DNA of 64,000 nucleotides. Source: Synergistaceae bacterium. GTDB taxonomy: Bacteria; Synergistota; Synergistia; Synergistales; Aminobacteriaceae. Below are positions 16,101-24,845 of this stretch, in pieces. The notes beneath the pieces are model-generated. The model searched no databases. It saw only the letters and a program-made list of their open reading frames with translations, and was not told the origin of the DNA. Location: NCBI GenBank assembly GCA_017450125.1, contig JAFSWZ010000017.1, positions 1-64,000 of the forward strand. Reading direction: 5' to 3'. Every line of letters begins with the position of its first letter. The first letter of the stretch is position 1. A program made the position numbers and the translations under genes.

Positions 16101-16688
16101 TTACTTTATGATGCCGTTGAAGCCCATGAAGGCAATTGACATCAGGCCTGCAGTGATTAACGCCATCGGAAGCCCCTTGAGGCTGTCGGGAATGCCCTCG
16201 TTAGTCTCGATGCGCTCGCGTATTCCGGCCATGAGTGAGATTGCGAGCAGGAAGCCCAGCGACGAGCCAAGAGCATTAACCAGTGCCGCCGCAAGTCCGT
16301 AGCCTTCATTCATGTTGAGGACTGCAACACCGAGAACTGCGCAGTTCGTCGTGATTAACGGGAGGAAGATTCCCAGAGACTTATACAGCACGGGGTTGAG
16401 CTTCTTCAGCGCAAGTTCCACGAACTGAACGAGAGCCGCAATCACAAGGATGAAGGAGAGCGTGTACAGGTACTCGAGGTGCAGAGGAACAAGAAGGTAG
16501 TTGTACGTGAGCCACGTCATGCACGACGCAAGAACGATGACGAACACGACAGCCGCGCCCATTCCCTGAGCAGTCTTGAGCTTGGAGCTTACTCCCATGA
16601 ACGGGCAGCACCCCAAGAAGCGCGACAGCAGGATGTTGTGCACGAAGATTGAGCTGATGAACAGCAGGAATAATTCTGTTATGGACAT
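16101..16688 (-). CDS. rnfA: Rnf complex subunit A, integral membrane protein
   Basis: RnfA, 195 aa from the chosen start, one of two homologous six-helix subunits (A and E) that form the ion path and hold a 2Fe-2S site between them. MSITELFLLFISSIFVHNIL and RFLGCCPFMGVSS are typical; the Cys in the CPFMGVS segment matches the conserved Fe-S ligand region. Later NCAVLGVAVLN is the second half-repeat signature. ATG 16688 overlaps the rnfE stop as TAATG and has GGAGG 10 bases upstream, so it is preferred over an in-frame ATG at 16709 that would overlap rnfE by 22 bases. Confidence 0.95.
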   Translation of the reverse strand: MSITELFLLFISSIFVHNILLSRFLGCCPFMGVSSKLKTAQGMGAAVVFVIVLASCMTWLTYNYLLVPLHLEYLYTLSFILVIAALVQFVELALKKLNPVLYKSLGIFLPLITTNCAVLGVAVLNMNEGYGLAAALVNALGSSLGFLLAISLMAGIRERIETNEGIPDSLKGLPMALITAGLMSIAFMGFNGIIK

Positions 16689-17395
16689 TACTGCTTCGCC
16701 TCCCCGCATTCTTCTGCGTCTCTCTGGCAGAACTTAGCCATTATGCACGAACCGCACCCCGCAGGACGTGCCTCAGCAGGTGTTGCCGCAAGCCCCTTGA
16801 ACTTGGCCGCACGTGCCTGAATTGCGCGGAAGAGCCCCATACTGCACCCGAGAATGATGAACCCGCCCGGAGCTAACACAACCAGCATTGCAGGGTCAAA
16901 GCTCACGACAGGATTACCCATCCACGTTCCAGCACCGAGAATCTCGCGCACCGAGCCCAGAAGGGACAGCGCAACCGTGAAGCCCAAGCCCATACCGATG
17001 CCGTCAAGCGCGGAATCAAACACTCCGTTCTTCGACGCGAAGGCTTCTGCTCTGGCCAAGATTATGCAGTTCACGACAATTAACGGGATGAAGATTCCCA
17101 GCGACTTGTTCAGCTCGGGGGCAAATCCCTTCATCAGGAACTCTATAACCGTAACGAATCCAGCGATTACCACGATGAAAATCGGTATGCGTATCTCGTC
17201 GGGAACTATCTTGCGCAGAATGGAGATTACGATGTTTGACGCAGTGAGGACGAACGTTGCCGCTATGCCCATGCCGATGCCGTTAGCTACGCTGGTCGTC
17301 GTCGCAAGCGTAGGGCACAGGCCGATGCACTGAACGAACGTCGGGTTGTCCGTAAGTATTCCGTTGGTGATTATCTTCAGCTTGTTCTGGCTCAT
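16688..17395 (-). CDS. rnfE: Rnf complex subunit E, with Cys-rich C-terminal tail
   Basis: RnfE, 235 aa, partner of RnfA in the membrane core. MSQNKLKIITNGILTDNPTF, VQCIGLCPTLATTTSVANGI and FIPLIVVNCIILARAEAFAS are the classical RnfE/NqrD signatures, including the two Cys-containing half-helices. After the last membrane segment (about residue 200) a soluble tail contains four Cys (GCGSCIMAKFCQRDAEECGE). I would not count this tail as part of the conserved core; it might bind a metal or cluster. It starts 5 bases after the rnfG stop and overlaps rnfA by one base. Confidence 0.95.
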   Translation of the reverse strand: MSQNKLKIITNGILTDNPTFVQCIGLCPTLATTTSVANGIGMGIAATFVLTASNIVISILRKIVPDEIRIPIFIVVIAGFVTVIEFLMKGFAPELNKSLGIFIPLIVVNCIILARAEAFASKNGVFDSALDGIGMGLGFTVALSLLGSVREILGAGTWMGNPVVSFDPAMLVVLAPGGFIILGCSMGLFRAIQARAAKFKGLAATPAEARPAGCGSCIMAKFCQRDAEECGEAKQ

Positions 17396-17400
17396 AGAGT

Positions 17401-17991
17401 CTAGTTACCCCCTTTCAGGTTCTTGCTCCAGTAATTCACAGCCGCATTCACGCCGTCGGTTACTGCGGTTGATGTTATTGTTGCGCCGGAGATTGCAGCT
17501 ATCTCGTCGGGATTGCTCGCACCGTTCTTCACGACCTTAAGCGGAAGAGCCGTCTTGTCCGTGAACTGTCCGTAGAACTCAGGCTCAGTTGCCCTTGCTC
17601 CGAGTCCCGGAGTGTCGGAATGGCTCAGAATGTTTACCGCCTTCACCGTGCCTTCCTTAGTGATGCCGGCAATGAACTGCAGAGGCCCGCCGTAACTCTT
17701 GGTCTCGACGGTCATGCACCAGCCCACAACATTATCTCCGTCTTTTGCCTGCACAATATCAATGACCCAGTCATCATCTGCTTTGTCGACAGCCTCGAAG
17801 GTCTGGGCTATGGGCATAACGTTTTTGAACGCCTCGTTCTTGGCCGCAAGCTCAACCTGTTTTATCGCCGCGCTAGTGTAGTGCTCGACGACACCGAGAA
17901 TTATTCCCGTTACTGCGGTAACCGCCAGCAGCGTCCCGCCCAAGTGTATTGCCTTCTTGATGTAATCGGCAGCTGATACGTTATCGCTCAT
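17401..17991 (-). CDS. rnfG: Rnf complex subunit G, covalent-FMN protein
   Basis: RnfG, 196 aa, with one N-terminal membrane helix (GGTLLAVTAVTGIILGVV) and an outward soluble domain. The flavin-attachment motif SGATITS is present; its second Thr receives FMN as a phosphoester. LSHSDTPGLGARATEPEFYG is the family signature around the isoalloxazine pocket. It is third in rnfCDGEAB, 2 bases after the rnfD stop. Attachment needs an ApbE flavin transferase, for which no gene is in this window. Confidence 0.95.
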   Translation of the reverse strand: MSDNVSAADYIKKAIHLGGTLLAVTAVTGIILGVVEHYTSAAIKQVELAAKNEAFKNVMPIAQTFEAVDKADDDWVIDIVQAKDGDNVVGWCMTVETKSYGGPLQFIAGITKEGTVKAVNILSHSDTPGLGARATEPEFYGQFTDKTALPLKVVKNGASNPDEIAAISGATITSTAVTDGVNAAVNYWSKNLKGGN

Positions 17992-17993
17992 GA

Positions 17994-18953
17994 CTATTTC
18001 CCTCCTGTCCTCTGAAAGTATCCGTTCTTCGGCGCGCCGAATACTCTCGGTGAAGTGTACCTGTCGATTAACGGAACTGCGATGTTCATGATAAGGATTG
18101 AGAACGACACGCCTTCAGGATAGCCGCCCCACGTACGGATTAACGCAGTGAGAAGCGCGCACCCTGCCGCGTAAATGTACTGTCCCTTCTCGCTCATGGG
18201 TGATGTCGTGTAGTCCGTAGCCATGAATATTGCTCCGATTAACAGTCCGCCCGTAAGCATCTCGTGAATCGGGAACATCCCGCCTCCGTGATTGAACAGT
18301 GCAGACAGAATCGCCGTCGTCAGAATGTACGTTAAGGGTATGCGCGCGGAGATTACTCTTTCCCAGACGAGGTAAGCCCCGCCCAGAATCAGGAGCAGTG
18401 ATGAAGTCTCGCCGATGCATCCTGCCATGTTGCCGGTCAGCATGTCGAACAGTGAGGGCATCCCTGCTGTCGTTCCGGCCTTCATCGCCGCAAGAGGTGT
18501 CGCGCCGGAAATTCCGTTGAGCGTCCAGGTGGTCATTGCCGTCGGCCAAGAGATGAGCATCATTGCACGTGCGGCTAACGCGGGGTTGACGATGTTGCAG
18601 CCTATTCCGCCGTAGAACTGCTTGACGATGATTATCGCGAACAAGCTCCCGACTACAGCCATCCAAATCGGAATCGTCGGAGGAAGGTTATACGCGAGAA
18701 GAAGCCCCGTAACTACAGCCGAGAGGTCGCAGATTGTGGACTTTGTGTGCATGACGAACTTCTGCCACGCCCATTCGCCCAAGACAGAAGCAATGATGCA
18801 GGCAGCTATAACTCCGAGCGAACGGAGGCCGAGAAAATACACTCCCATGATTCCCGCAGGCACAAGAGCATAAATCACCATGCCCATGATATTGCGGGTG
18901 GTGAACTCCGAATGTATGTGCGGGGAAGTTGATACGGTTAATTTCGTGTCCAT
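17994..18953 (-). CDS. rnfD: Rnf complex subunit D, covalent-FMN membrane protein
   Basis: RnfD, 319 aa, a polytopic membrane subunit related to NqrB. The second covalent FMN site appears as SGATPLAA, where the Thr is the attachment residue. Other signatures are FYGGIGCNIVNPALAARAMM and DYTTSPMSEKGQYIYAAGCA. It is thought to form part of the ion-translocation path together with RnfA, E and G. The gene lies 3 bases after the rnfC stop, and all subunits needed for ferredoxin:NAD oxidoreduction coupled to Na+ or H+ export are present. The sequence does not settle which ion is used. Confidence 0.96.
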   Translation of the reverse strand: MDTKLTVSTSPHIHSEFTTRNIMGMVIYALVPAGIMGVYFLGLRSLGVIAACIIASVLGEWAWQKFVMHTKSTICDLSAVVTGLLLAYNLPPTIPIWMAVVGSLFAIIIVKQFYGGIGCNIVNPALAARAMMLISWPTAMTTWTLNGISGATPLAAMKAGTTAGMPSLFDMLTGNMAGCIGETSSLLLILGGAYLVWERVISARIPLTYILTTAILSALFNHGGGMFPIHEMLTGGLLIGAIFMATDYTTSPMSEKGQYIYAAGCALLTALIRTWGGYPEGVSFSILIMNIAVPLIDRYTSPRVFGAPKNGYFQRTGGK

Positions 18954-18956
18954 GAC

Positions 18957-20339
18957 TTATTTCGCCTCCGCCGGCTTAGCCGGTTTTTCCGTTACGTTTG
19001 CTTTTGCCGCCGCAGCTGCCTTGCGCCTGTTTGCGGTTACGGTAGCTTTGCCGTCCTTGTAGCTCTGAACGAGATGCCGTGATGCCGGGCAGGTGTACGC
19101 ACAGCTTCCGCACTCTATGCAGTTCATTCCGCCGAGTGCCTCGAACTCCGCGTAGTCCCTGCGCCTCACAGCGTGGTCAAGGCTCGTGGGCTCGAGGTGC
19201 ATCGGGCAGGCTTCAACGCACTTTCCGCACCTTATGCACGCGCTCTCTTCGGCAAAGTAGGCTGACTTCTTCGTGAGGGCTAAGATTCCTGACGTGCCCT
19301 TGACGACGGGGACATCAATTGAACGCATAGCAATTCCCATCATCGGCCCGCCGGAGATTACCTTCACGGGTTCTTCGACAAAACCTCCGCACTCGTGGAT
19401 AAGGTCTCTCATGCTCAGGCCCAGCGGAACGAGGAGGTTCTTGGGTTCAGCGATTGCGTCTCCTGTTACAGTGATTATCCGTTCGTGAACAGGAAGCCCC
19501 TTCTCGATTGCCGCCCAGATCTGCCAAGCAGTGCGCGTGTTCAGGACAATGCACCCCACATCTGCGGGAAGGGCGGGAACTAACGGAACTTCCTTGCCGG
19601 TTACTGACCAGATGAGCATCTTCTCTGCGCCTTGAGGGTACTTGACCTGCAGGGGCATTACCTTAATGCGCGGGTTCTTGTTGTGCGCGGTCATAGTTGC
19701 GATGGCTTCGGGTTTGTTGTTCTCGATGCCGATTACGCCTTCAGCCTCAGGGAAAATCTCCAGCACGAACTCCAAGCCTTTAAGCACCTCGTCAGGCTCC
19801 TCGATCATCAGCCTGTTGTCGCAGTTCAGGAACGGTTCGCACTCTGCAGAATTGATGATGATGTGCTTGATGGGCTTGTCCTTCGGAGGAGACAGCTTTA
19901 CGTGCGTCGGGAAACAAGCTCCACCGCTCCCGACAATGCCGGCCTCGCGGATTAGTTTCACGTAGTCGGCAGGTGTCGGCTTGTGGCCAAGTGCTTCGTG
20001 CAGTGAAGGAGCTGGGGTATATTGCCCGTCGCTCTCGACAACCACGCACATTTCCATTGCGCCGGTGTAGACCATGCGGGGCTCTACGGCTTTGACTGTC
20101 CCGGACACTGCGGAATACTTCGGGGCTGAGACGAACGCATCAGTGTCGCCGATTTTCTGTCCCGCAAGAACAGCATCACCCTTTTTCACGAGCGGCTGGC
20201 ACGGCGCACCGATGTGCAGTCCCATAGGATAGACGAACTCCATCACATCCGTCGGCTTGAGGATTTCGACGGGCTTGCTCTCGGTGAGAGATTTGCCTTC
20301 AGGCGGATGCACACCGCCTAAAAACGTCGGCAGGTTCAT
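18957..20339 (-). CDS. rnfC: Rnf complex subunit C, NADH/FMN and Fe-S protein
   Basis: RnfC, 460 aa, the peripheral subunit that exchanges electrons with NAD. The N-terminal part contains a biotinyl-like fold (HIGAPCQPLVKKGDAVLAGQ). The NAD/FMN-binding segment begins near GIVGSGGACFPTHVKLSPP, followed by INSAECEPFLNCDNRLMIEE. Two 4Fe-4S motifs close the core: CIRCGKCVEACPMHLEP and CIECGSCAYTCPASRHL. A lysine- and alanine-rich tail follows. It is the first gene of the operon; a GAGGGGAG ribosome site and a TATAAT box on the minus strand (20395-20400) precede it. Confidence 0.96.
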   Translation of the reverse strand: MNLPTFLGGVHPPEGKSLTESKPVEILKPTDVMEFVYPMGLHIGAPCQPLVKKGDAVLAGQKIGDTDAFVSAPKYSAVSGTVKAVEPRMVYTGAMEMCVVVESDGQYTPAPSLHEALGHKPTPADYVKLIREAGIVGSGGACFPTHVKLSPPKDKPIKHIIINSAECEPFLNCDNRLMIEEPDEVLKGLEFVLEIFPEAEGVIGIENNKPEAIATMTAHNKNPRIKVMPLQVKYPQGAEKMLIWSVTGKEVPLVPALPADVGCIVLNTRTAWQIWAAIEKGLPVHERIITVTGDAIAEPKNLLVPLGLSMRDLIHECGGFVEEPVKVISGGPMMGIAMRSIDVPVVKGTSGILALTKKSAYFAEESACIRCGKCVEACPMHLEPTSLDHAVRRRDYAEFEALGGMNCIECGSCAYTCPASRHLVQSYKDGKATVTANRRKAAAAAKANVTEKPAKPAEAK

Positions 20340-20394
20340 AGTGATACAGCACTCCCCTCAAAATAGATTGTGTGTTAAAAGTGTGAATGCTTGT

Positions 20395-20400
20395 ATTATA
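20395..20400 (-). promoter_or_regulatory. Probable -10 box of the rnf operon
   Basis: TATAAT on the minus strand, 56 bases before the rnfC start, in the A+T-rich 106-base gap shared with divergent cobT. No good -35 hexamer stands 16-18 bases upstream, so the assignment is tentative. Confidence 0.45.
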
Positions 20401-20445
20401 TCGTAATTGGTGCAAAAATTTTCCCGCTAGCAGATAGGAGACATA

Positions 20446-21480
20446 ATGAACTTTCCACATATAACACCACTAGACACACAGGCAATGAACGAAGCACGGA
20501 CTCTGATTGACGGCAAGGTCAAGCCGCCCGGCAGTCTCGGAGCTCTCGAGGATATCGCGATACAGCTCGCAGGAATAACCGGCCGAGCGCATAACGCCTT
20601 CACTCGCAAGGTCATCTGTCTGTTCGGGGCAGACAACGGCATCTACGAAGAAGGTGTGTGCTCATCACCCCAAGACTTCACGCGGAGATTAATGCACGTC
20701 TACGCAGAGAGGCAGGACGGCGGGATAAACGTTCTCGCACGTCAGGCAAGGGCTGAGCTCAGACTCTATGATTTGGGCGTGAAAGGCCTCGCGCCTCACC
20801 GCAATATCATCACCCGAAAGTTCCTTCCCGACGGTACGGCGAACTTCCTTCACGGACGCGCAATGACTGCTGAGCTCACAGAAGAGGTTATAGCGTTAGG
20901 GGTTGATGTTGTTAGGGAGCTGAAGTCGGAGGGAGCTGACGTAATAGGCACGGGAGAAGTCGGGATGGGCAACACAACCACAGCCTGTGCGTGCATTATG
21001 GCGGCTACGGGTTCTCGTGATGTTTCGCTCGTCGGAAGAGGGGCGGGGCTCGACGACGAAGGACTTGCACGGAAACGGAAGGTGATTCTCGAGGCACTTG
21101 CTTTTCACGCTACTAATCTCACTGACCCGATGAACATCCTCTCGTGCGTCGGAGGTCTGGACATTGCCGCGATAACAGGAGTCTTTCTCGGCGGAGCAAT
21201 CTACCGCGTGCCTGTTCTTGTCGACGGGGTAATCTCGATAGCGGGCGCACTCTTGGCCAGCCAGCTTGAGCCTCTCGCGCGAATGTTCATGCTAGCCTCG
21301 CACAAGTCGCCGGAGCCTGCATTTATGCATGCGGCCAAGTTCCTGAACCTCAAGCCGTCGTTGAAGCTGGGAATGAGGCTCGGTGAAGGGACGGGGGGTG
21401 CAGTTATGATGCAGATAATTGACGACGCACTAGCTATAATTAACGGCATGGGAGATTTCGTCTCCCTGAAAGGAGAATGA
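20446..21480 (+). CDS. cobT: Nicotinate-nucleotide:dimethylbenzimidazole phosphoribosyltransferase
   Basis: CobT, 344 aa, transfers ribose phosphate from nicotinate mononucleotide to a benzimidazole base to make the lower ligand of cobalamin. Motifs: KPPGSLGALEDIAIQLAGI at the N-terminus, FGADNGIYEEGVCSSPQDFT, GTGEVGMGNTTTA (phosphate loop) and LGMRLGEGTGGA near the C-terminus, where the Glu is the catalytic base of the family. The ribosome site ATAGGAG precedes ATG by 8 bases. Its stop overlaps the next gene, a nicotinamidase fusion that could supply nicotinate, so the two may share pyridine-nucleotide chemistry; this link is inference. No other cobalamin genes or cobalamin riboswitch are seen here. 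Confidence 0.93.
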   Translation: MNFPHITPLDTQAMNEARTLIDGKVKPPGSLGALEDIAIQLAGITGRAHNAFTRKVICLFGADNGIYEEGVCSSPQDFTRRLMHVYAERQDGGINVLARQARAELRLYDLGVKGLAPHRNIITRKFLPDGTANFLHGRAMTAELTEEVIALGVDVVRELKSEGADVIGTGEVGMGNTTTACACIMAATGSRDVSLVGRGAGLDDEGLARKRKVILEALAFHATNLTDPMNILSCVGGLDIAAITGVFLGGAIYRVPVLVDGVISIAGALLASQLEPLARMFMLASHKSPEPAFMHAAKFLNLKPSLKLGMRLGEGTGGAVMMQIIDDALAIINGMGDFVSLKGE

Positions 21481-21482
21481 CC

Positions 21483-22577
21483 ATGAAAGATATACTCGTA
21501 ATCGATTGCCAGTATGACTTCATCGACGGAACATTAGCCTGTGCACACGCGGAAGAGGCCGTGAAGAACATCATCACCTACATCAACGCCCACCCTGACG
21601 CTCGGGTATTCTACTCTGCGGACTGGCACGGCCCGAAACACTGCAGCTACATTCCCAACGGCGGAACGTGGCCGGTGCACTGCCAAGCGGGAACTCACGG
21701 TGCTGAGCTTCACGCGTCGTTCAGCACGGACATCGTGAACCCTGCACAGCGTCCCAACGCCACGAACGTCTACCGCAAGGGCGAGGACGACGACCTCGAA
21801 GAATATTCTGCCTACGAAGCCTGGAACGAAGCAGCAAAGAAGACACTCAGTGAAGTCGTCGGGCAGGACGTGCTGATCTGCGGAATAGCTACGGAGTTCT
21901 GCGTCAAGGAGACCGTGTTAGCGTTTGCAGGCTCTTGGAGGAACATTGAGATATCTGCGTCGCTCTTGGGCTGGGTTGACGGCGAAGGCCACAAGAAAAC
22001 TCTCGAGGAACTCTCCGAACTCGGGGAAGGACTCGGCAGGTTCAGCACCGTAATCTTCGGAGGGAGCTTCGGGGATTCGCTTGTAGTAAAGTGCTGCTAC
22101 GGAGCACTATGGAGTGTGTTTCACAAAGGAGAGGAGATCAAGCCTGCACAGAGCATCATTGAAAGAATATCCAAGTCAGCATTCGGGGAAGAATGGGGAG
22201 AAGGCGAGCCCTCAAAACTCCTTGCCACCGCAATATCTGCCGCACCAGAACGTGAACAGGAACTGCGTGATGCTTTCGCTTCTCTCGGCTCGAGGCCAAA
22301 CGCTCCGTTGTGGGCTGCCTTGCTCAAGGACAAGGGCTGCAGAGTCGTGTGCATGTCGAAATACCCTGCCGTGTCTGGAACAATTGAGTTCGTCAAGCCG
22401 CAAGCTCCGGGAGACATTGAAGGAGTCATTCCGGCCAAGAGCATATTTGCCGCAGACGACGAGAAGGCTTGCGAGGCCGCAAAGGAAGCCGGATTTTACG
22501 TTATATGCCCGCCATACCTCAGGGATGCCGCAAAAATGCTGGGCAAGATGTTAATCGGGGTTGACGTTCATGATTAG
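21483..22577 (+). CDS. Nicotinamidase fused to a degenerate HAD-like domain
   Basis: 364 aa. Residues 1-185 are a nicotinamidase/isochorismatase-fold hydrolase: catalytic triad Asp8 (VIDCQYDF), Lys99 (VYRKGEDDD) and Cys140 (GIATEFCVKET), with metal ligands Asp47, His49 and His66 (SADWHG, WPVHC). This is the PncA pattern, so it should convert nicotinamide to nicotinate. Residues about 188-364 align along their whole length with the HAD phosphatase encoded next, but the nucleophile motif FDIGGVL is changed to FGGSFGDSL and SNYS to SKYP, so this half is probably catalytically dead. Two starts are possible; ATG 21483 is 8 bases from AGGAG and preferred over 21477, which overlaps that site. The stop overlaps the HAD gene by 8 bases. 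Confidence 0.85.
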   Translation: MKDILVIDCQYDFIDGTLACAHAEEAVKNIITYINAHPDARVFYSADWHGPKHCSYIPNGGTWPVHCQAGTHGAELHASFSTDIVNPAQRPNATNVYRKGEDDDLEEYSAYEAWNEAAKKTLSEVVGQDVLICGIATEFCVKETVLAFAGSWRNIEISASLLGWVDGEGHKKTLEELSELGEGLGRFSTVIFGGSFGDSLVVKCCYGALWSVFHKGEEIKPAQSIIERISKSAFGEEWGEGEPSKLLATAISAAPEREQELRDAFASLGSRPNAPLWAALLKDKGCRVVCMSKYPAVSGTIEFVKPQAPGDIEGVIPAKSIFAADDEKACEAAKEAGFYVICPPYLRDAAKMLGKMLIGVDVHD

Positions 22578-23175
22578 CACGATAATCTTCGATATCGGCG
22601 GAGTACTGATAGATTTTGACTGGGACGGGTTCATTCACAGGATGTTTCCCGGCCGTGAAGAACTGATCGACGAGCTTGATGAGGCAGTCTGGGGAAGCAG
22701 ACGCTGGGACAGGCTCGATGCGGGCGACGAACCTGAAGAAGTCTTCGCGAACATTATTGCCCACGCACCGCACCACGAGGCCGAACTCCGCAAAGTCTTC
22801 GAGAACGTCGGCGACACGCTCAAGAAGAGGCCTGCGACTCCGGGCTGGCTGAAGGACTTGAAGGCGCACGGTTACCGTCTGCTGTACCTGTCGAACTACT
22901 CACGCTACGTGATGGCCAAGAACCCGGACGTTCTGGACTTCCTGCCGCTTCTGGAAGGAGGAGTCTTCTCGTGCGACGTTCGGCTGATAAAACCCGACCG
23001 CAAAATCTACCAGTGCATAGCCGACAAGTTCAGCCTCAACCCGCCGGAATGCGTGTTCATCGACGACATAGAACGCAACGTGAAGGCGGCAAGGGAGTTC
23101 GGGTTTAAGGCGATACAGTTCGGGACATTGCAGCAAGTACAGCGTGAACTTGATTCACTGTTGAAGGAGGAATAG
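22570..23175 (+). CDS. HAD-family phosphatase (YihX-like)
   Basis: HAD subfamily IA hydrolase of 201 aa. Motif I is FDIGGVLIDFDW with nucleophile Asp8, motif II LLYLSNYS, motif III the Lys of LIKPDRKIY and motif IV FIDDIERNVKAAREFG. The order and spacing match YihX-type sugar-phosphate phosphatases, but the substrate cannot be read from sequence. ATG 22570 overlaps the end of the nicotinamidase fusion by 8 bases; the frame continues two or three codons upstream without a better start. The fused C-terminal half of the preceding gene is a degenerate copy of this protein, which suggests duplication followed by fusion. Confidence 0.9.
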   Translation: MISTIIFDIGGVLIDFDWDGFIHRMFPGREELIDELDEAVWGSRRWDRLDAGDEPEEVFANIIAHAPHHEAELRKVFENVGDTLKKRPATPGWLKDLKAHGYRLLYLSNYSRYVMAKNPDVLDFLPLLEGGVFSCDVRLIKPDRKIYQCIADKFSLNPPECVFIDDIERNVKAAREFGFKAIQFGTLQQVQRELDSLLKEE

Positions 23176-23177
23176 AC

Positions 23178-23690
23178 ATGAGAGATTTCCGCATCAACTG
23201 CTTCATCACTGGAGCAATAATGCTTGTGCTCGGAGGTTTCGCGTTCTCGCGGCCGGTTGAAGCCCTCGTTACGGTAGGGTTCTTCATGGGGCTTGGCCTG
23301 ATTGCGTCGGGGATAAACTACTTCAGCGCGTTCTACTTCTTCGGCCTCAAGAGGTTTATCCTGCTCGGGCTTCTGGATTTCGTTGCTGGACTGTACATGG
23401 CCTTTCAGCCCGGAGCTGCCGCACTGGTGATACCGTTCGTTGTCGGGCTGTGGCTGGTGAGTGTAGGGTTCTCGCGCGTCGGAATGTCCCTGTGGCTCGG
23501 AGGCGCAAGAGTGCGCGGATGGTGGCTGATGCTGCTTCACGGAGTCGTGCTCGTCGTGCTGGGCGGGGTAATGTTCATGTCTCCGCTGAACGTCTCGCTG
23601 TCGGTGATGTTCATGATGATAATGGCGGGTACGCTGGCGGTTATGGGAGTATTGACGATCCTTGAAGGTTGTATAATGTGCAGGCAGTAA
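23178..23690 (+). CDS. HdeD-like (DUF308) membrane protein
   Basis: A small polytopic membrane protein, 170 aa, with about six hydrophobic segments. Paired repeats typical of the DUF308/HdeD family are visible: GAIMLVLGGFAFSRPVEALV, LLDFVAGLYMAFQPGAAALV and GVVLVVLGGVMFMSPLNVSL. HdeD is linked to acid resistance in enterobacteria, but the function in other groups is not established. It starts 2 bases after the HAD stop, so it is the last gene of the cobT-nicotinamidase-HAD-hdeD-like operon. Confidence 0.83.
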   Translation: MRDFRINCFITGAIMLVLGGFAFSRPVEALVTVGFFMGLGLIASGINYFSAFYFFGLKRFILLGLLDFVAGLYMAFQPGAAALVIPFVVGLWLVSVGFSRVGMSLWLGGARVRGWWLMLLHGVVLVVLGGVMFMSPLNVSLSVMFMMIMAGTLAVMGVLTILEGCIMCRQ

Positions 23691-23717
23691 ATTTCTGTTC
23701 AGGAGGTTTTCTTCACG

Positions 23718-24794
23718 ATGGAACTCGGAAAAATCGAAGCCCTCTTAGGTTCAGAGGCGGAGTCCCTTCTTACTCACAAGTGCGAGACAATCAGCAAGGA
23801 TATGCTCTCACTTCCCGGCCCGGACTTTGTTGACCGCGTAATCAGCATGTCTGACCGTCCCATACCCGTAATGCGCGCAATGCAGACGCTGTTCTCACAC
23901 GGCAGGCTTGCGGACACGGGGTACATCTCGATTCTGCCGGTAGATCAGGGCATTGAGCATTCAGCGGGAGCGTCCTTCGGGCCGAACCCGATATACTTTG
24001 ACCCGGAGAACATCATCAAGCTGGCGATGGAGGCAGGGTGCAACGCAGTAGCCACGACGCTGGGAGTTCTCGGCGCAACAGCAAGGAAGTACGCGCACAA
24101 GATTCCGTTCGTGCTCAAGCTCAACCACAACGAGCTTCTGACGTACCCCAACCAGTTCGACCAGGTGTTATTTGCGTCGGTCGAGCAGGCCTACAATCTC
24201 GGAGCAGTAGCAGTCGGAGCAACAGTATACTTCGGCAGCCCCGAGTCGACGCGTCAGATTCAGGAGATCTCTAAGGCATTCCACGCGGCGCACGAAATGG
24301 GAATGGCGACGATTCTGTGGTGCTACCTGAGGAACTCAGCCTTCAAGGTGAAGAGGGACGACAAGGTTACGGACTACCACGCGAGTGCGGACCTTACGGG
24401 ACAGGCGAATCACTTGGGCGTAACGATTGAGGCGGACATCATCAAGCAGAAGCTCCCCGAGAACAACGGCGGGTACATGGCGATGGGCAAAGGTTACGGC
24501 AAAACATCGCACGAGATATACGACAAGCTGACGACTGACCACCCGATAGACTTGGCGCGCTATCAGGTGGCGAACTGCTACATGGGGCGTGCAGGGCTCA
24601 TCAACTCCGGCGGAGCTTCCGGCGGGGCGAGCGACCTCAGCGAGGCAGTACGTACTGCGGTCATCAACAAGAGGGCCGGCGGAATGGGACTGATTCTCGG
24701 GAGGAAGGCGTTCCAGCGTCCGATGAGCGAGGGAGTGCAGATAATCAACGCTGTGCAGGATGTGTACCTGTGCAGGGACGTAACTATAGCGTAG
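23718..24794 (+). CDS. fbaB: Class I fructose-bisphosphate aldolase, DhnA/FbaB type
   Basis: A glycolytic and gluconeogenic enzyme of 358 aa that cleaves fructose 1,6-bisphosphate through a Schiff base. It is the bacterial/archaeal class I type, not the Zn-dependent class II. Signatures: [31 protein letters not shown] and [19 protein letters not shown], where Lys243 occupies the Schiff-base position; the phosphate-binding end is [13 protein letters not shown] and [21 protein letters not shown] stands 12 bases before ATG. A hairpin terminator follows at 24811-24845. gpmA lies 10 kb away on the same strand. Confidence 0.92.
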   Translation: MELGKIEALLGSEAESLLTHKCETISKDMLSLPGPDFVDRVISMSDRPIPVMRAMQTLFSHGRLADTGYISILPVDQGIEHSAGASFGPNPIYFDPENIIKLAMEAGCNAVATTLGVLGATARKYAHKIPFVLKLNHNELLTYPNQFDQVLFASVEQAYNLGAVAVGATVYFGSPESTRQIQEISKAFHAAHEMGMATILWCYLRNSAFKVKRDDKVTDYHASADLTGQANHLGVTIEADIIKQKLPENNGGYMAMGKGYGKTSHEIYDKLTTDHPIDLARYQVANCYMGRAGLINSGGASGGASDLSEAVRTAVINKRAGGMGLILGRKAFQRPMSEGVQIINAVQDVYLCRDVTIA

Positions 24795-24810
24795 AGAAAG
24801 ATTTGATGAT

Positions 24811-24845
24811 GCCTCCTGCTGGTTAATGGCGGGGGGCTTATTTAT
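24811..24845. terminator. Terminator after the aldolase gene
   Basis: GCCTCCTGC and GGCGGGGGGC pair with wobbles around TGGTTAAT, followed by TTATTTAT. It overlaps the stop codon of the convergent restriction enzyme gene. Confidence 0.7.

Noticed and set aside
20340-20445. Cobalamin riboswitch upstream of cobT
   Set aside because: The gap is only 106 bases, is shared with divergent rnfC and shows no B12-box-like sequence.
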